From Gracilariopsis chorda (lineage: Eukaryota; Rhodophyta; Florideophyceae; Gracilariales; Gracilariaceae): a DNA stretch of 64,000 nt. The notes under the pieces are model-generated. The model was given only the letters and a program-made list of their open reading frames with translations, was not told where the DNA came from and ran no database searches. A program made the translations under genes and the position numbers. This document shows, in pieces, positions 31,530-41,584 of the stretch; position 1 is the stretch's first letter, and each line of letters starts with the position of its first letter. The stretch lies in the NCBI GenBank assembly GCA_003194525.1, contig NBIV01000047.1, positions 278,074-342,073 on the forward strand, read 5' to 3'.

Positions 31530-32484
31530 TCATCTGTCTTCTCCTTCAGAACAGGCCAGTATCTCTGCGCTAAATGATGAGTATATAACACGTCGTTGTT
31601 TTGTACTCGTCCAGTAAAGAGGATGAAAAAGTGGTTCTTTGTCAAAATCTGTAATCATCCTAATCCCAGATATGACGGCGGTTTGGCCGTATACTTTCTG
31701 GTTGCGTCCATGATAAGCGTCCAAAAGACTGATCAGTGCAGCAGCAGTTACTCTAAGAGTGTACCTGATCTTTTGTTGCAGGTTACATCTTTGAGAAAAC
31801 ATAGAGTTGGCATCCATTAGGTATTTGACTCTAAGGCCTCCTAGTTCTTGCTGCCTTCGTGAAGTTATGTATGATGCTTTCCGTAATACTTCCGCGCCAA
31901 GATAAATGATTGCCTTAGCGAGAGAGCGGTATTGCTTCGTTACTTCTTCCGTCGCACGTTGTTCCCTTTCTCGACGTCTAGCTCTTGAAATCTCGATTCG
32001 ATGTAGCCGAATCATGTATGAAGTCATCTCAAGTGTGACGGATCCTTCTTCATCTTGATCTATATCGCATCCTGAAAAGGATAACTTACGCCCAATACGA
32101 ATCTTGCCGATCTCAAATTCCCCCTGTACTGATTGTATGAACCTGCTAATCTTATTCTCCGTCCCAGAGACTAAGGGTTCGTCCACTATCTTGGCCATTA
32201 TTAGGCTAATGGTGCCATATTCGTGTTGTTCAACGAAAAGTTGATTAACCCTGAAACTGCGTATTAGCCCCGCGGGTCCGAGCATTCAAGCTTCTATACT
32301 TTTTGGCCATTGTCTTCCTGCTTCTACTATTCCATATGGCACCTTTGTGAGTTTCCATAACACTCCTTTCTTCTTTCGAAATTCGGGGGCTGGTCTCACA
32401 GAACTTTCCCCTAGAATAGGACCATTTTGAAGGAACGCACCTTTGACATCCACTACTCCGAAGTTGAAGCCGAGGCAGAAGGCT
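31530..32484 (-). pseudogene. copia reverse transcriptase, C-terminal part and RNase H start
   Basis: Near 32,440-32,480 the minus strand encodes LGFNFGVVDVKGAFLQNGPI (RT motif A with catalytic aspartate), then VLWKLTKVPYGIVEAGRQW. Further on are LVSGTENKISRFIQSVQGEFEIG, the TLRVTAAALISLLDAYHG-like stretch with the RNase H aspartate, and STKQRRVIYSSFSAEILA, the copia RNase H block. A stop around 32286 and frame changes break it. The copia YVDD motif is not preserved where expected. Confidence 0.8.
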
Positions 32485-32489
32485 ATACT
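32485..32489. repeat. target site duplication of solo LTR, left
   Basis: TATAC, identical to 33248-33252. Confidence 0.85.
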
Positions 32490-33247
32490 GATGAGGAGTT
32501 GTGGTGCAATGCCCCAAAGGGGAAAAACACCGAAAGACGTTCGGGATCTTCCTCTCACGAGGTGAACCCAGTTGGGTAGAGCCCTCCCAGAGGTGTCACG
32601 GCGAAGCCGGTTTGTAAGACCAGGGACACCTGTCGCGACTCGCGCAGGGAGGTAAAGGCGAAGAATCGGTATCCGCGTGAGCGGGGTGTGATCCTCAGTA
32701 GAGGTATGTTTCCACGTAAGTGGGGAAGTGTGAGCGGATGCGCACACGAGGGCCGCGGATAGTGGGAGGTGCTACCCTAAAAAGGGGGAAAAGGAAGGGC
32801 GAAGAGGAGCAAAAGAGGACGAAGTGAGTCGCGAGAGCGACGGGGGCGAATGGCGATGCTGGTAAAAATATCCTATACAGGGCGAAACACCAACGCAATT
32901 GGAATAATATGACTCCCAGTGATGGGTCCCTTTAGATGTGCAAGGGGGGTTAGATGTCCCGTGGTTCACGGCGTTTCCCTCCAAGGAGGAGTAGAGCACG
33001 CGCGCAAGCGGTAACAACTAGAGCCAATTCCCCAGGTTGTGGTCCCTTGTTGGGGAAGGTTTACTGGTGCGACGGCAGTGCGCCGTCGCAGTAAGTACTA
33101 GCTTCCCAGAAATGGGTGTGAAAATAATAAATAATATTAACTAAAATACTCCACATTTCGTGGCAACATCCACTACTGTGGCCAACCGCCAATTGACCCA
33201 AAACCATTTCCTACGTGTCCATACCCACCATTGTGGGGCGTAGTTCA
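32490..33247 (-). repeat. solo LTR (gypsy-type) nested in copia RT
   Basis: 758 bp with TG...CA ends on the minus strand (TGAACTACGCC...CTCCTCATCA), flanked by TATAC on both sides. Removing it and one TATAC copy restores a continuous copia RT reading frame (…VVC/IAFCLGF…). It is related to the LTRs of G1 and G2: all three have GGACACG/CCACACG about 34 bases from the start, a TACT-rich middle and ATTGCACCACAA near the end. The plus-strand open frames across it are not genes. Confidence 0.88.
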
Positions 33248-33252
33248 TATAC
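33248..33252. repeat. target site duplication of solo LTR, right
   Basis: TATAC, identical to 32485-32489. Confidence 0.85.
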
Positions 33253-33724
33253 ACACTACACAACCGATAATATCGGGAAAGCGTTCAAGTACCAAGAATC
33301 CCTCCCTGAGGGCGTTGCACTTCAGGAGTCGAATGATAATCTTATCTTCGTTGGAACATTCCTTTCGAATATCATCTTTCACCTCATCTCTGTTACCATG
33401 AGTAACTAGCCTAGCTTTCAGCTTCCGAATCCGTTCTTAATCCTCCTTTACTTTGTATACCGTATGCGAAGAGATGATATTGGCATCCAAAGGAACTGAG
33501 TCATGTAGTACTTCTTGATATGCATGGATCCAGCTGTCGTCTTGTTCCATCTCTACAGATTTCCTAAGCACCCATGGAGCAGCACATGATAATACACCGT
33601 CACAAAAGTGTCGCGATCCAACTATTCCTTGGATCTCTTTCAATATTGCCTGTTCTTTAGACTTCAATTCTTCTGCATCGTCCAGTTCTCGACTCCTCAT
33701 CAGTTCGGCCGTGTATTCGCCCAT
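33253..33724 (-). pseudogene. copia reverse transcriptase, N-terminal part
   Basis: The frame at 33437-33724 encodes KEIQGIVGSRHFCDGVLS, AAPWVLRKSVEME, SWIHAYQEVLHDSVPLDAN and IISSHTVYKVKED, the stretch that precedes fingers of copia-type RT in this lineage (substrate channel, HxVYKxK). A TAA follows KED, after which a separate frame carries LREGFLVLERFPDIIGCVVC up to the nested LTR. Stops and shifts show it is dead. Confidence 0.75.
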
Positions 33725-34072
33725 TTCATTGTAGATGCTTTCTTAATGCTGCATATAGCTGGTCATTAGACAATCTGGGGCCTCCGTTTCCTTCTTAACG
33801 CCATCTCCGGTTTGAGGACTCAAGTTAAGGTCTATGCAGTCTTCCATTAGCCCGTCAATTAGTTTGCGAGCAAGATCGGAGTTCGATCTGCACTGTAAGT
33901 CGTCGTATGCTATCCTTGAGGTATTTCTTCCACTTTGTCGTTTGATCTCCGCGTATTGTTATAGTGCTGGTACTACGACACCCAGTCTCCACTCGTCGGG
34001 TTCGTTCTGCTTCAAGTTTCTGTAGAAGAACTTAACTTCGTTAGCGTGTTTTATAGATCCTGGTTTTAGAGA

Positions 34073-35038
34073 CTAATGGTTGTGCGATTTCAGGAGCCGT
34101 TGCAATACACGTGTGGCAGTCTGTTGGGTATAGGCGTCCATTAGGTCTTGAGTGACCATCTTACGTGGCGCACCAGGTATCGAAGGGGCATATCCTTTTG
34201 CAAGCTCGAAAGAACTCATGAGCTTCGACGCGGTGAAGCAATTCAAAAGAAAAACTGCTCTCGACAGGATGGTGTTGTCACTGTCCCGTGCGTGTTCTTG
34301 TTGTAGTTTCTCCAAAATTCTTTTAACCACTCCGTTCTTTCGCTCTACGATCCCCGTCTTGGTATGGATTTGAACTGGAAGCGGTTTGAACTGTATGCCT
34401 CTTCCTGTTCAGAATCGTTTCATGTCCGGTTTATTGAATTCATCGTCTGCAGAAACGAATTCTCGTGTTTCATGCCTGTTCAACCATTCGACGTCTATCA
34501 CCGCGATGCTCGTTTGTAGTTCTCGATCTTTCGTGATGCACGCTTCGGAGTAGCCCGTTCCTGCGTCTACAATATGCAGCACCGTCTATTTGGTGCCTCG
34601 TATAGTACAAAACATGTAGTCTAATTGAGTTTCCTCGTTAAAGGCCTGGTTGACGTGATATATCGATATCTTCTTGGATGATATCGGGGGTCTTGAGCTG
34701 GCACATACGACGCAATTAGAGGCGAGCCTCTTAATTCTGTCTTCTAGTTCATCGGAATCATGTCCGGCTCTCCTGCATATCTTCACGATCTCCTCCGTTG
34801 GGGCATCAGTTAATCGATGTAGTCTGTTGGCTAATGTCTTGGATCTCATTTTGCTCACGGACTTAGACATTAAAGCTCCCACGGTTGGTAGGACTTCCAG
34901 CCTTCCTCTCATATCAAACTTCGAACTTCCGGACAAATATAGCTGTAATACCCATGGCTTTTTATCCGTAGCTCGGTTCAAAGTCAGCGAAGGTGGGCTG
35001 GTGTCGTAGTTTTTGATGCTATACAGCTTGATGTCCAT
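34073..35038 (-). pseudogene. copia GAG-pre-integrase and integrase, broken
   Basis: The right part (34586-35038) has LANRLHRLTDAPTEEIVKIC and RLASNCVVCASSRPPISSKK, an HX..CX2C zinc binding region, then NEETQLDYMFCTIRGTK with the first catalytic aspartate of integrase. The left part (34073-34330) has LNCFTASKLMSSFELAKGYAP and TQDLMDAYTQQTATRVLQRL, the integrase C-terminal segment. Between them the core (second Asp and Glu) survives only in scattered frames around 34,340-34,560. Confidence 0.8.
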
Positions 35039-35155
35039 CCCTATAGTGAGTGATGAGCCTTATTAGAGCAAGTCAAACGTGATATCAACGTTTTCGTTAT
35101 TCATGTCCTATATGTACAGCGTCCACGAACATACTATTGGTTTTGTGTTGATACA

Positions 35156-35899
35156 CTAGTGACTCCATCCTCTACGATAGTACTCTCTCGGTTTATACAG
35201 CTCAACCTCGATGTTCAGAAGTTCGCATAACTTTATTGCCGATGTAATCCCTCCAGGAGTTATAGGACTACCCTCATCTAATATGGGATTCGGATCTGAT
35301 CCCGAATCCCTTATCGAAAAACGACTTTTGGTCATTGTTCTTGTCATGATGATTCTCACTCTGGTTCTTCTTGAACCTTGCACTACCGCTGTCCTTCGTG
35401 GTATTTCGCTGGGCTGTGACTCCATTATCAAGGGTCTGTTCTTCATGCACGTGCTTCGTATCGCGTGTAGCTGGTCGTCGGCCTCTTCATGTGAGGGGCG
35501 TTTCCTCTTCTTCATCCTTTTGTTAAACTTATTAGAAGTTAGGAAGGACTTTCCGGTTATCCTAGCCTTTGAGCCCTCTGAAGAAGGCTCTTCGAGATTC
35601 TTCTCCTCTAATCCGATTTTCTCCAGAGCCTGAACAGCACTTTGTAGTCCCATAAGAGACGACCTTACATCCTTATCGCATGCTTTACGATGTTCTTGGA
35701 CAGCTGCTTTGAGAGTTCTGATATATTCGCGTGATTTCTCGATCGTTCCTTCGTCCACACGCTTACCAATAGTGCTATTGAGAACCTCAAAGACGGTCTC
35801 GACTCTGTTGGTTGATACTTGCATCGTTTGAACTGCCCCACCACTCTTCATTTTTGATGAAGCGAAGAGGTTACTAATAATATTTGCAAACATTTCCAC
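35156..35899 (-). pseudogene. copia gag/protease region
   Basis: A 247-codon open stretch. The first 100 residues are helical and charged (capsid-like by position). A basic region KRMKKRKRPSHEE follows. Near the end is the protease candidate FSIRDSG..., then ILDEGSPITPGGITSAIKLC (codons at 35270-35278 give D-E-G). The usual aspartic-protease motif is D-S/T-G, but a DEGxP form followed by GG..A..LC also looks like the copia protease signature. The region 35,900-36,428 should contain the gag start but is frame-broken. Confidence 0.55.
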
Positions 35900-36428
35900 C
35901 GAGAGCTTGGAGTTGAGGAGCAGAACTATCCCAAAGTTCTGAATATCACTTTAAGCCAGGTCTGGTTGGTTATATTCAGAAACGAGAGTGCAAGTCCTGC
36001 AAATCTCTCGACTTATTCTCCCATTTCTTCGTCACTCTTTCGTTTGCATGTGTTGATTCTCTTGTACAGTCGTATGATCCTTCGAAGGCGGTCCACAGTT
36101 GAATCTTTCGCACGTAGATGTACAATCTTCTCAAAGACTTCTCATTGATGGATATTATGTTCCTCATCGTTGAGAGATCGGATTAGCTCACTAGTTTTGA
36201 CAGATTTCTTTACAAGTTCTTTCTTCGAGAATTCTAAAGACCGATACAGAGTCAGTCCAAGTGTTGTAATGCACCTCTAGTGCGAATGTCTCCTGGTATG
36301 GTACAACCTATAAGTTTATCTACCCATTCATGCACTGGTTCTCTCCATTGTAACTTATCGGTATCAGGAAGTAACATAGGCGGTGTTAGACTGTTTTTCA
36401 GTGAGAGGCTGTCTCCTGGGCCTATAAC

Positions 36429-36680
36429 TGTCACATGAGCTTCTTTCAAGTGAGACAAGGTCACAGTGGCACAGTGTAGGTAAATTTATGTCACTAGCGA
36501 AATCAATCGGCACAGTACTCTGCTGGGAGTTCATCTAGGTCTCCTGGTGGATAGGGTTTTACTTATACAGGGATACTACGCGATCTTTGGGATAGTGAAG
36601 CCTGTCAGCGACGGATGTGGTGCTCAAATAATGTAGGTTAGTTCTTTTCTGTCAGTGACAGACTTGTACGTGTTTTCACA
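36429..36680 (-). repeat. 5' LTR of the copia element
   Basis: 252 bp, TG...CA ends on the minus strand, with ACACT outside at 36681-36685. The internal side continues GTTATAGGCCCAGGAGAC, which could hold the primer site, although it lacks a leading TGG. Confidence 0.92.
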
Positions 36681-36685
36681 ACACT
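36681..36685. repeat. target site duplication of copia, right
   Basis: ACACT, identical to 30914-30918. Confidence 0.9.
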
Positions 36686-39600
36686 AATACTTGCCATGGC
36701 ATTGGCGCGCTGAGCCCTTTTCTTTTTTATTGCTGTGATTAACGTATAAACTTCAATACGCGCCATATGATTATAAACGCATGTACTTTCCGGTGCGTCT
36801 ATAACTCTTAGCAACATTAGAACAGCAAGAAGTGTTGGGGTTACAAGACAATCTGCACAAAAATGCTCTATGGCAGGATGATATGCGTTTCAATGCTTTA
36901 CACGACGATTTTTCTTCCCAAAAGTGGCATGTCTTGCGTTAAACGCCAACCCAGTACAGTATTCTGCATTCAGGCGTGTAACTCTCGCGTTTATAGCCCG
37001 CCATTGCCATAATATCATCTACGGAATGCATGTAGAGGTGAATGCCGAGGTAGTAGGGTTCTCTGCACGCAGGCGTAATATGCCCCCGTGCAGAGCCGGC
37101 CATTGTCATTACATCCTATACCGAATGCATGCAGCGGCATTGGGTTGCTTTGCACGCAGGTGTAAAACGCCCGTATGCAGAGCAAGCACGCTATTACCAC
37201 TGTCTTTGATCAAAACTGAGCTGTAAAACCAATTTCTATGCACAGGCGCGTTGTTTTTACTTGTTTGATAAATTTTACCTTTAGTTGAGCTTTTCTCTGT
37301 GAGTGATGCCAAATTCAACGGAGCAATCCTAACGCTTGTGTGCGAAGCACGCACAGGAGCTCCTTGTACACAGCTAAAGACAAACATCCTGTGAACTGCT
37401 TCTGCAAAAATTGCATTATGACGGCTCGAAAGTGTCCGGTCTCGCGAGCGGGGGTGTGTAGGGCGTGTGTGGAGGCTAATTTTAGAAATACACGTTTTAA
37501 TGCAGGCTTTGTTGGATGAAATCGCAAAATATGGCCACGTTTTTCTGACCAGAGCAACTGGACGATGAACCGCACTTCGTTGAGTTCCGACCGGAGCAAA
37601 GGGAAGGTGAACCGCACTTCGTTGATCAGTAAAGAAGATCATTTCTTTCTCTAAACCTCTTAAAGCTTTGTGTGACTGATAGGACGCAAAAAGTTTGCAT
37701 GGCCATGAAATTGCGAGAAGAGCATTACAAGTTAAGGTGGGAAACGACTCCTAACACCACACCGCTTTCTGTGGTTGTAGAAGCAGTATAATGAGCAGTG
37801 CGGACTAGTCCAGATGTTTGAGAAGGCATTTGGCACAAAATGCTGCTCAGCTTCCGTCGCGCACGGCGCAAAAAGGGCAGAATCGGGCTTTTGGAGGGAG
37901 CTGAACTGTTTTTTTTTGGTTTGGGTCTCTGATAATCAAGTTAGAATATGTTTTGTCCAAGCTATTTAAAAACGACGTAAATTTGGATTCTTATATCGTG
38001 TTCCCAAAGACACTCATTGGTCAAATGCTCTTTTCATACATGAGCATTGTTCTCCTCCTTGAGGTTCTGTTTGCGCCAATTGGGTCTAGAACAAGACATT
38101 TCTTCGGTTCCAGATTTGCTTTCTATACTATTGACAAGTCTGCACAAATGAACAAGCCCTGGCTTTCCGTCTTCATTCTTGTCACGTTATTCATGACAAA
38201 CAAGCATTTTCTCGTTCGAAAAGGTCCACATTTAGAAGACCAGTTTTTCATATTCTGGTAACTCTTATTATATTCCAGAGAGAACCATGCACCTAAAGCC
38301 AAACATTAAAGAATTGGCATGGAATAGAATCACAGGCTTGACCGCTGTTGCCCAGCTATCGCAGCATTTCCCATAGGCGCTGTTGTATCAAAACAATCTT
38401 GTAACACGGCAAAAGGCTGCCAGATCAAAAAAGGGGTAACTTTCTCCGAGAAGAGAAAGTGACTCTTTGCTAGAGCTTATAAATTTAAATACTACAAATA
38501 GCCCAACAGATCTGACTGTCTACTGTAGCTTGTACGTTGAACTGTTTATCCCCTCCGCGCGACTTGACAGCTACTTTGCACTTCGTCGCTGTGGTACAAA
38601 TGTTTCGTCATTCATACTGAAAACCAAAGCCAAAGTTGGATAGCGAAAGCGCAGAAAAAAGTGTTTAGATGTAAAAAAGAGTGGGAAAGAGAAAATGCAG
38701 AATTAGGAAATGATAGCCATAGCATTGGTAAGCGCTGCACACCGTGGTAAAGGGGTTACCGTTTACCAAGAGCAGGAGAGAGGGGGCCGATTGTGTGAAC
38801 TCTTTAACTTCATGCGTCCACCATCGGCAGTTTACTACGTGTCCCTTAAATGAAAGTTTATCTTTCGCACCGCCTCCGTCAGAACGCCCCCATAATTTGT
38901 CTGCTTCTTTTAAACTCCAATAAGAATCCATCTGGGATTCACCCATAATAATAGCTGACAAACCCAGGGCGGTTCCTAATTGCAGCAAATCGAGTTTCAA
39001 AGCCTCTAAAATCCAGAATTAGGAAAACGTGCATACTGATGTAGCAGGCGACGGTGGCTACCGACGCTAGCGACCAAGCCACAGATCCGATAGTACTCTT
39101 TTTAGGCTTTCTTTGTTGTTGTTTATTACGGGCGCTTTATGCCAATTGCTGAACTGGGGGTACAAGTATCGTTCTAGAAATACTTTTCTTTCCACAGGAA
39201 ACCACTGGTTTCTTTGAAATCAGATGCAACATCTACTGCAGCTACATGCGTATCATGGGGTTTGTCAAAAAGTGTTCGGAGTGAAAAGCAGAACTGGGAA
39301 CTCTTCTGAACGTTCTAAGGTTTTCGGGAAGCAGTGTATCATTAGTTTTATGTTATGGTAATCGCGCATATGAGACCATTGTCTTCTGTACACCTAGCAA
39401 GTCCTCCAGAAAAGCGCATCTATATCGAGAAAGGGCTAAAATACACGACGTAGATAGTGTAGGCGAGTCAGCGCGCATTTGCACCAATAAAAAGAGAGAG
39501 TCAGCGGGCACGTGCCATGAAGAGCTGCACAAGTGCCCGTGCCACTTGAGATCTTACTGTAGCCAATAATACGCCCCTATTTTGGATTTCAACCAGTAGA

Positions 39601-39846
39601 TCCGCAGAGTCGGAGCATTCCCTCTATCCCTGCTCTCTCCGGCCGCCAAGTCAGCACAACGTAAATGAGATCTAGAGGCAGTCGAGGTTACCGCGCGGTG
39701 TCGTCGAAATGTGTGAGAATGACAGATACGTCAGGTACTCCGTCCTTCTTCACATCTTTGACGACCCTTTTAAAGGCTGCTGACTCTCTCTACGTCCCAA
39801 TCTCCTTCACTGACCGCTCTCGTGTATTGTTCTATTGCTTTGAGCA
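36686..39846. other. repeat-rich stretch without a recognisable gene
   Basis: Starts with sequence related to R1/R2, continues with a degenerate tandem repeat (36962-37190), and contains no supported gene. A 111-codon minus-strand frame at 38665-39000 and a 102-codon plus-strand frame at 37953-38261 show no known motif. The left terminal inverted repeat of the downstream MULE should lie near the right part of this stretch (about 39.0-39.8 kb) but was not recognised. Confidence 0.5.
36962..37190. repeat. degenerate tandem repeat, unit about 95-100 bp
   Basis: Two to three copies share the order GCCATTGCCATAATATCATC / GCCATTGTCATTACATCC, then CGGAATGCATG / CCGAATGCATG, then GCACGCAGGCGTAA / GCACGCAGGTGTAA and GCCC. 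Similarity is incomplete. Confidence 0.6.
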
Positions 39847-41424
39847 ATGGAGCATAAAAAAGCGTCTGATTACGTAGAAATTCTCCCAGAACATGAAGTA
39901 TATGAAAATTTTACGTCGTTCTGGACGAATCTTGAAAATCGTACGCAAATGCGCATCAGCGATGGCACTGCGAGTTCCGAAGTTCTTTTTGCGCTTTTGA
40001 AGGAAAATGTAGCCAAAATCCTGATCGCAGAAGGCAACGAAACATCACCGGTTTCTTTGGTACACAGTTCAAAACCTGATTCGGAAATGTGTAACGATTT
40101 GATCGCTACCGCTGTGTTGAACATGGTACCTTCTGTTGGTGTGGCTTTTGCCTCATGTTCTATTGGAGTGATGCTGACAAGACTATCAAAGCCATTCAAG
40201 GGAAAGAAGGAAAGCATACCGGAAGAGGATTTGGAAGTGTTCAAGAATTTGTTTATCTTTAAAGGTAGTGGTGATACAGAGATAAACACCTTTTTAGTCC
40301 CGTTGGAAATGTTTAACAGCCACTGGGGTGATTTAGTAGGGAATAAAATTGTCAATGCGGCGCGAGGAACGCAAAGATGGACGGTTTGGTTTGGAGACAG
40401 TCTTGGAATGTCGGTTGATGGAAGGATTCTGAAACTGTTCTCTTTCTTGTTTCCCTTTTGCCTCACGGGAGACGAAGGGCTACGTGCGGTGATATTGGAG
40501 AGGAACTACATGCTACAGGTAAAAGCTTCTAAGCAAAAAAAGGACTCGCACAGCTGTGGTTGCTATGTTGTTTCCCTTTTCACCATGTTCAGTGCGGACC
40601 ACGGCTGTATCCGGAAGCGAACCTACGCCTCTGGATACAGCCGAGCGTTGACTGAGAGGATTCGATGGATGTCCATTAGAATCCGAATTCTACACATACT
40701 CATGGCGAAGAAGTTCTTTCAAACCGACATTGTTACTGAAACAATGGTCGTACGGCTCCGGTTGGAGCATCGTTTAGAATTCCTTCGCATGATGAAGGAA
40801 GGTAAACAACGGCAGCGTAGGAAACGAAGCGTGGAGCGGAGCATTGGGAAGCAGACTGGAAAGGAAGAAGCTGGAAAGGAAGAGGGGACGGATGTGAATA
40901 CAGTTCTGGGAGAACGGGATGCAGGAGAAGGAAAGGTCGTGGATGTTTTCAACGACCCCTGTAGAGAGACGAATCTTCAGCCAATGCACTTGGGTACGCG
41001 TGACTCTGAGGCGCGTGCTATACGGAAAAGCCAGCGAACAAATCGTGTTTATGAGCTGAACCAAAGTTTTGGTCAGAGCAGTAGGATGTGTCTACCCCTG
41101 AAAATTCGCATGAAGCGACGAGTGCAGTTTTCTGATTCTGCTCCGGTTGTAGCGGACATTGTGAACACATTGATTGAGATATGTGTATCACAGCGCTCCG
41201 AGGTGGTGCACAAAGCGCTAGATGAGAAAACTGGAAGAAGTTCTGAAGTAGGTGGAGTATCAGGTGTAGAAGAGGAGCAGAAAAGGATTCAGAATGGAGA
41301 AGGTAGTGAAGTAGACATGGAAATAGACGGACATTCACCAGCAAAGACGATCAGTCGGGCACAGGCACAGGTAGAAGTTGAAGAAGAAGAAGAAGAAGAA
41401 GAAGAAGAAGAAGAAAGAAGCTGA
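39847..41424 (+). CDS. Ulp1-like (C48) cysteine protease of a Mutator-like element
   Basis: An intact 525-codon frame from an ATG. The N-terminal half resembles a SUMO/Ulp1-type protease fold: NSHWGDLV with H159, TVWFGDSLG with D184, and KDSHSCGCYVVS with C237, matching the His-Asp-Cys triad spacing (H-W, W..DS, SCG) of the C48 family. The C-terminal 250 residues are charged and low in complexity, ending in a glutamate run encoded by a (GAA)n tract. Ulp1-like genes are carried by some plant Mutator-like elements. Here it lies upstream of, and in the same orientation as, a MULE transposase, so it is most likely an element passenger rather than a host deSUMOylase. A fusion to the transposase across the GAA tract cannot be excluded. 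Confidence 0.72.
   Translation: MEHKKASDYVEILPEHEVYENFTSFWTNLENRTQMRISDGTASSEVLFALLKENVAKILIAEGNETSPVSLVHSSKPDSEMCNDLIATAVLNMVPSVGVAFASCSIGVMLTRLSKPFKGKKESIPEEDLEVFKNLFIFKGSGDTEINTFLVPLEMFNSHWGDLVGNKIVNAARGTQRWTVWFGDSLGMSVDGRILKLFSFLFPFCLTGDEGLRAVILERNYMLQVKASKQKKDSHSCGCYVVSLFTMFSADHGCIRKRTYASGYSRALTERIRWMSIRIRILHILMAKKFFQTDIVTETMVVRLRLEHRLEFLRMMKEGKQRQRRKRSVERSIGKQTGKEEAGKEEGTDVNTVLGERDAGEGKVVDVFNDPCRETNLQPMHLGTRDSEARAIRKSQRTNRVYELNQSFGQSSRMCLPLKIRMKRRVQFSDSAPVVADIVNTLIEICVSQRSEVVHKALDEKTGRSSEVGGVSGVEEEQKRIQNGEGSEVDMEIDGHSPAKTISRAQAQVEVEEEEEEEEEEEERS
41380..41415. repeat. (GAA)12 microsatellite
   Basis: Pure GAA units inside the 3' end of the Ulp1-like frame; the frame stops at 41424 just beyond, while the next protein-like frame opens one base out of phase across the same tract. 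Confidence 0.9.
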
Positions 41425-41584
41425 AGAAGGAGCGAAGGATACCGTGGCGTCTTCCGAGCTGAAGTCACAAACTGAAAAAAAGATTGAAGAGAAGAAGCAG
41501 GCTTCAGAGATTGGTGGTCAAGCTCAAGAGCTGAATGAAGAGCTGGCAGCCTGTTCTGATGCTCAGATACAGGAGAAGCCGCAC

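Larger units (their letters stand above)
30919..36680 (-). mobile_element. Ty1/copia retrotransposon with both LTRs, old and interrupted
   Basis: A complete-length minus-strand copia element. Left LTR 30919-31170 and right LTR 36429-36680 are both 252 bp with TG...CA ends, and are flanked by identical 5-bp target copies ACACT at 30914-30918 and 36681-36685. Internal order from the right: gag/protease (35899-35156), integrase (35038-34073), reverse transcriptase (33724-31530, split by a solo LTR) and RNase H (31478-31209), the copia order. A G-rich purine tract (GACGGGGGGGTG on the minus strand) abuts the 3' LTR. By hand, gap-free LTR alignment gives about 42 mismatches in 252. Without the nested LTR the element would be about 5.0 kb. 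Confidence 0.93.

Noticed and set aside
32695-33017. Minus-strand frames in the nested solo LTR
   Set aside because: Noncoding LTR sequence.
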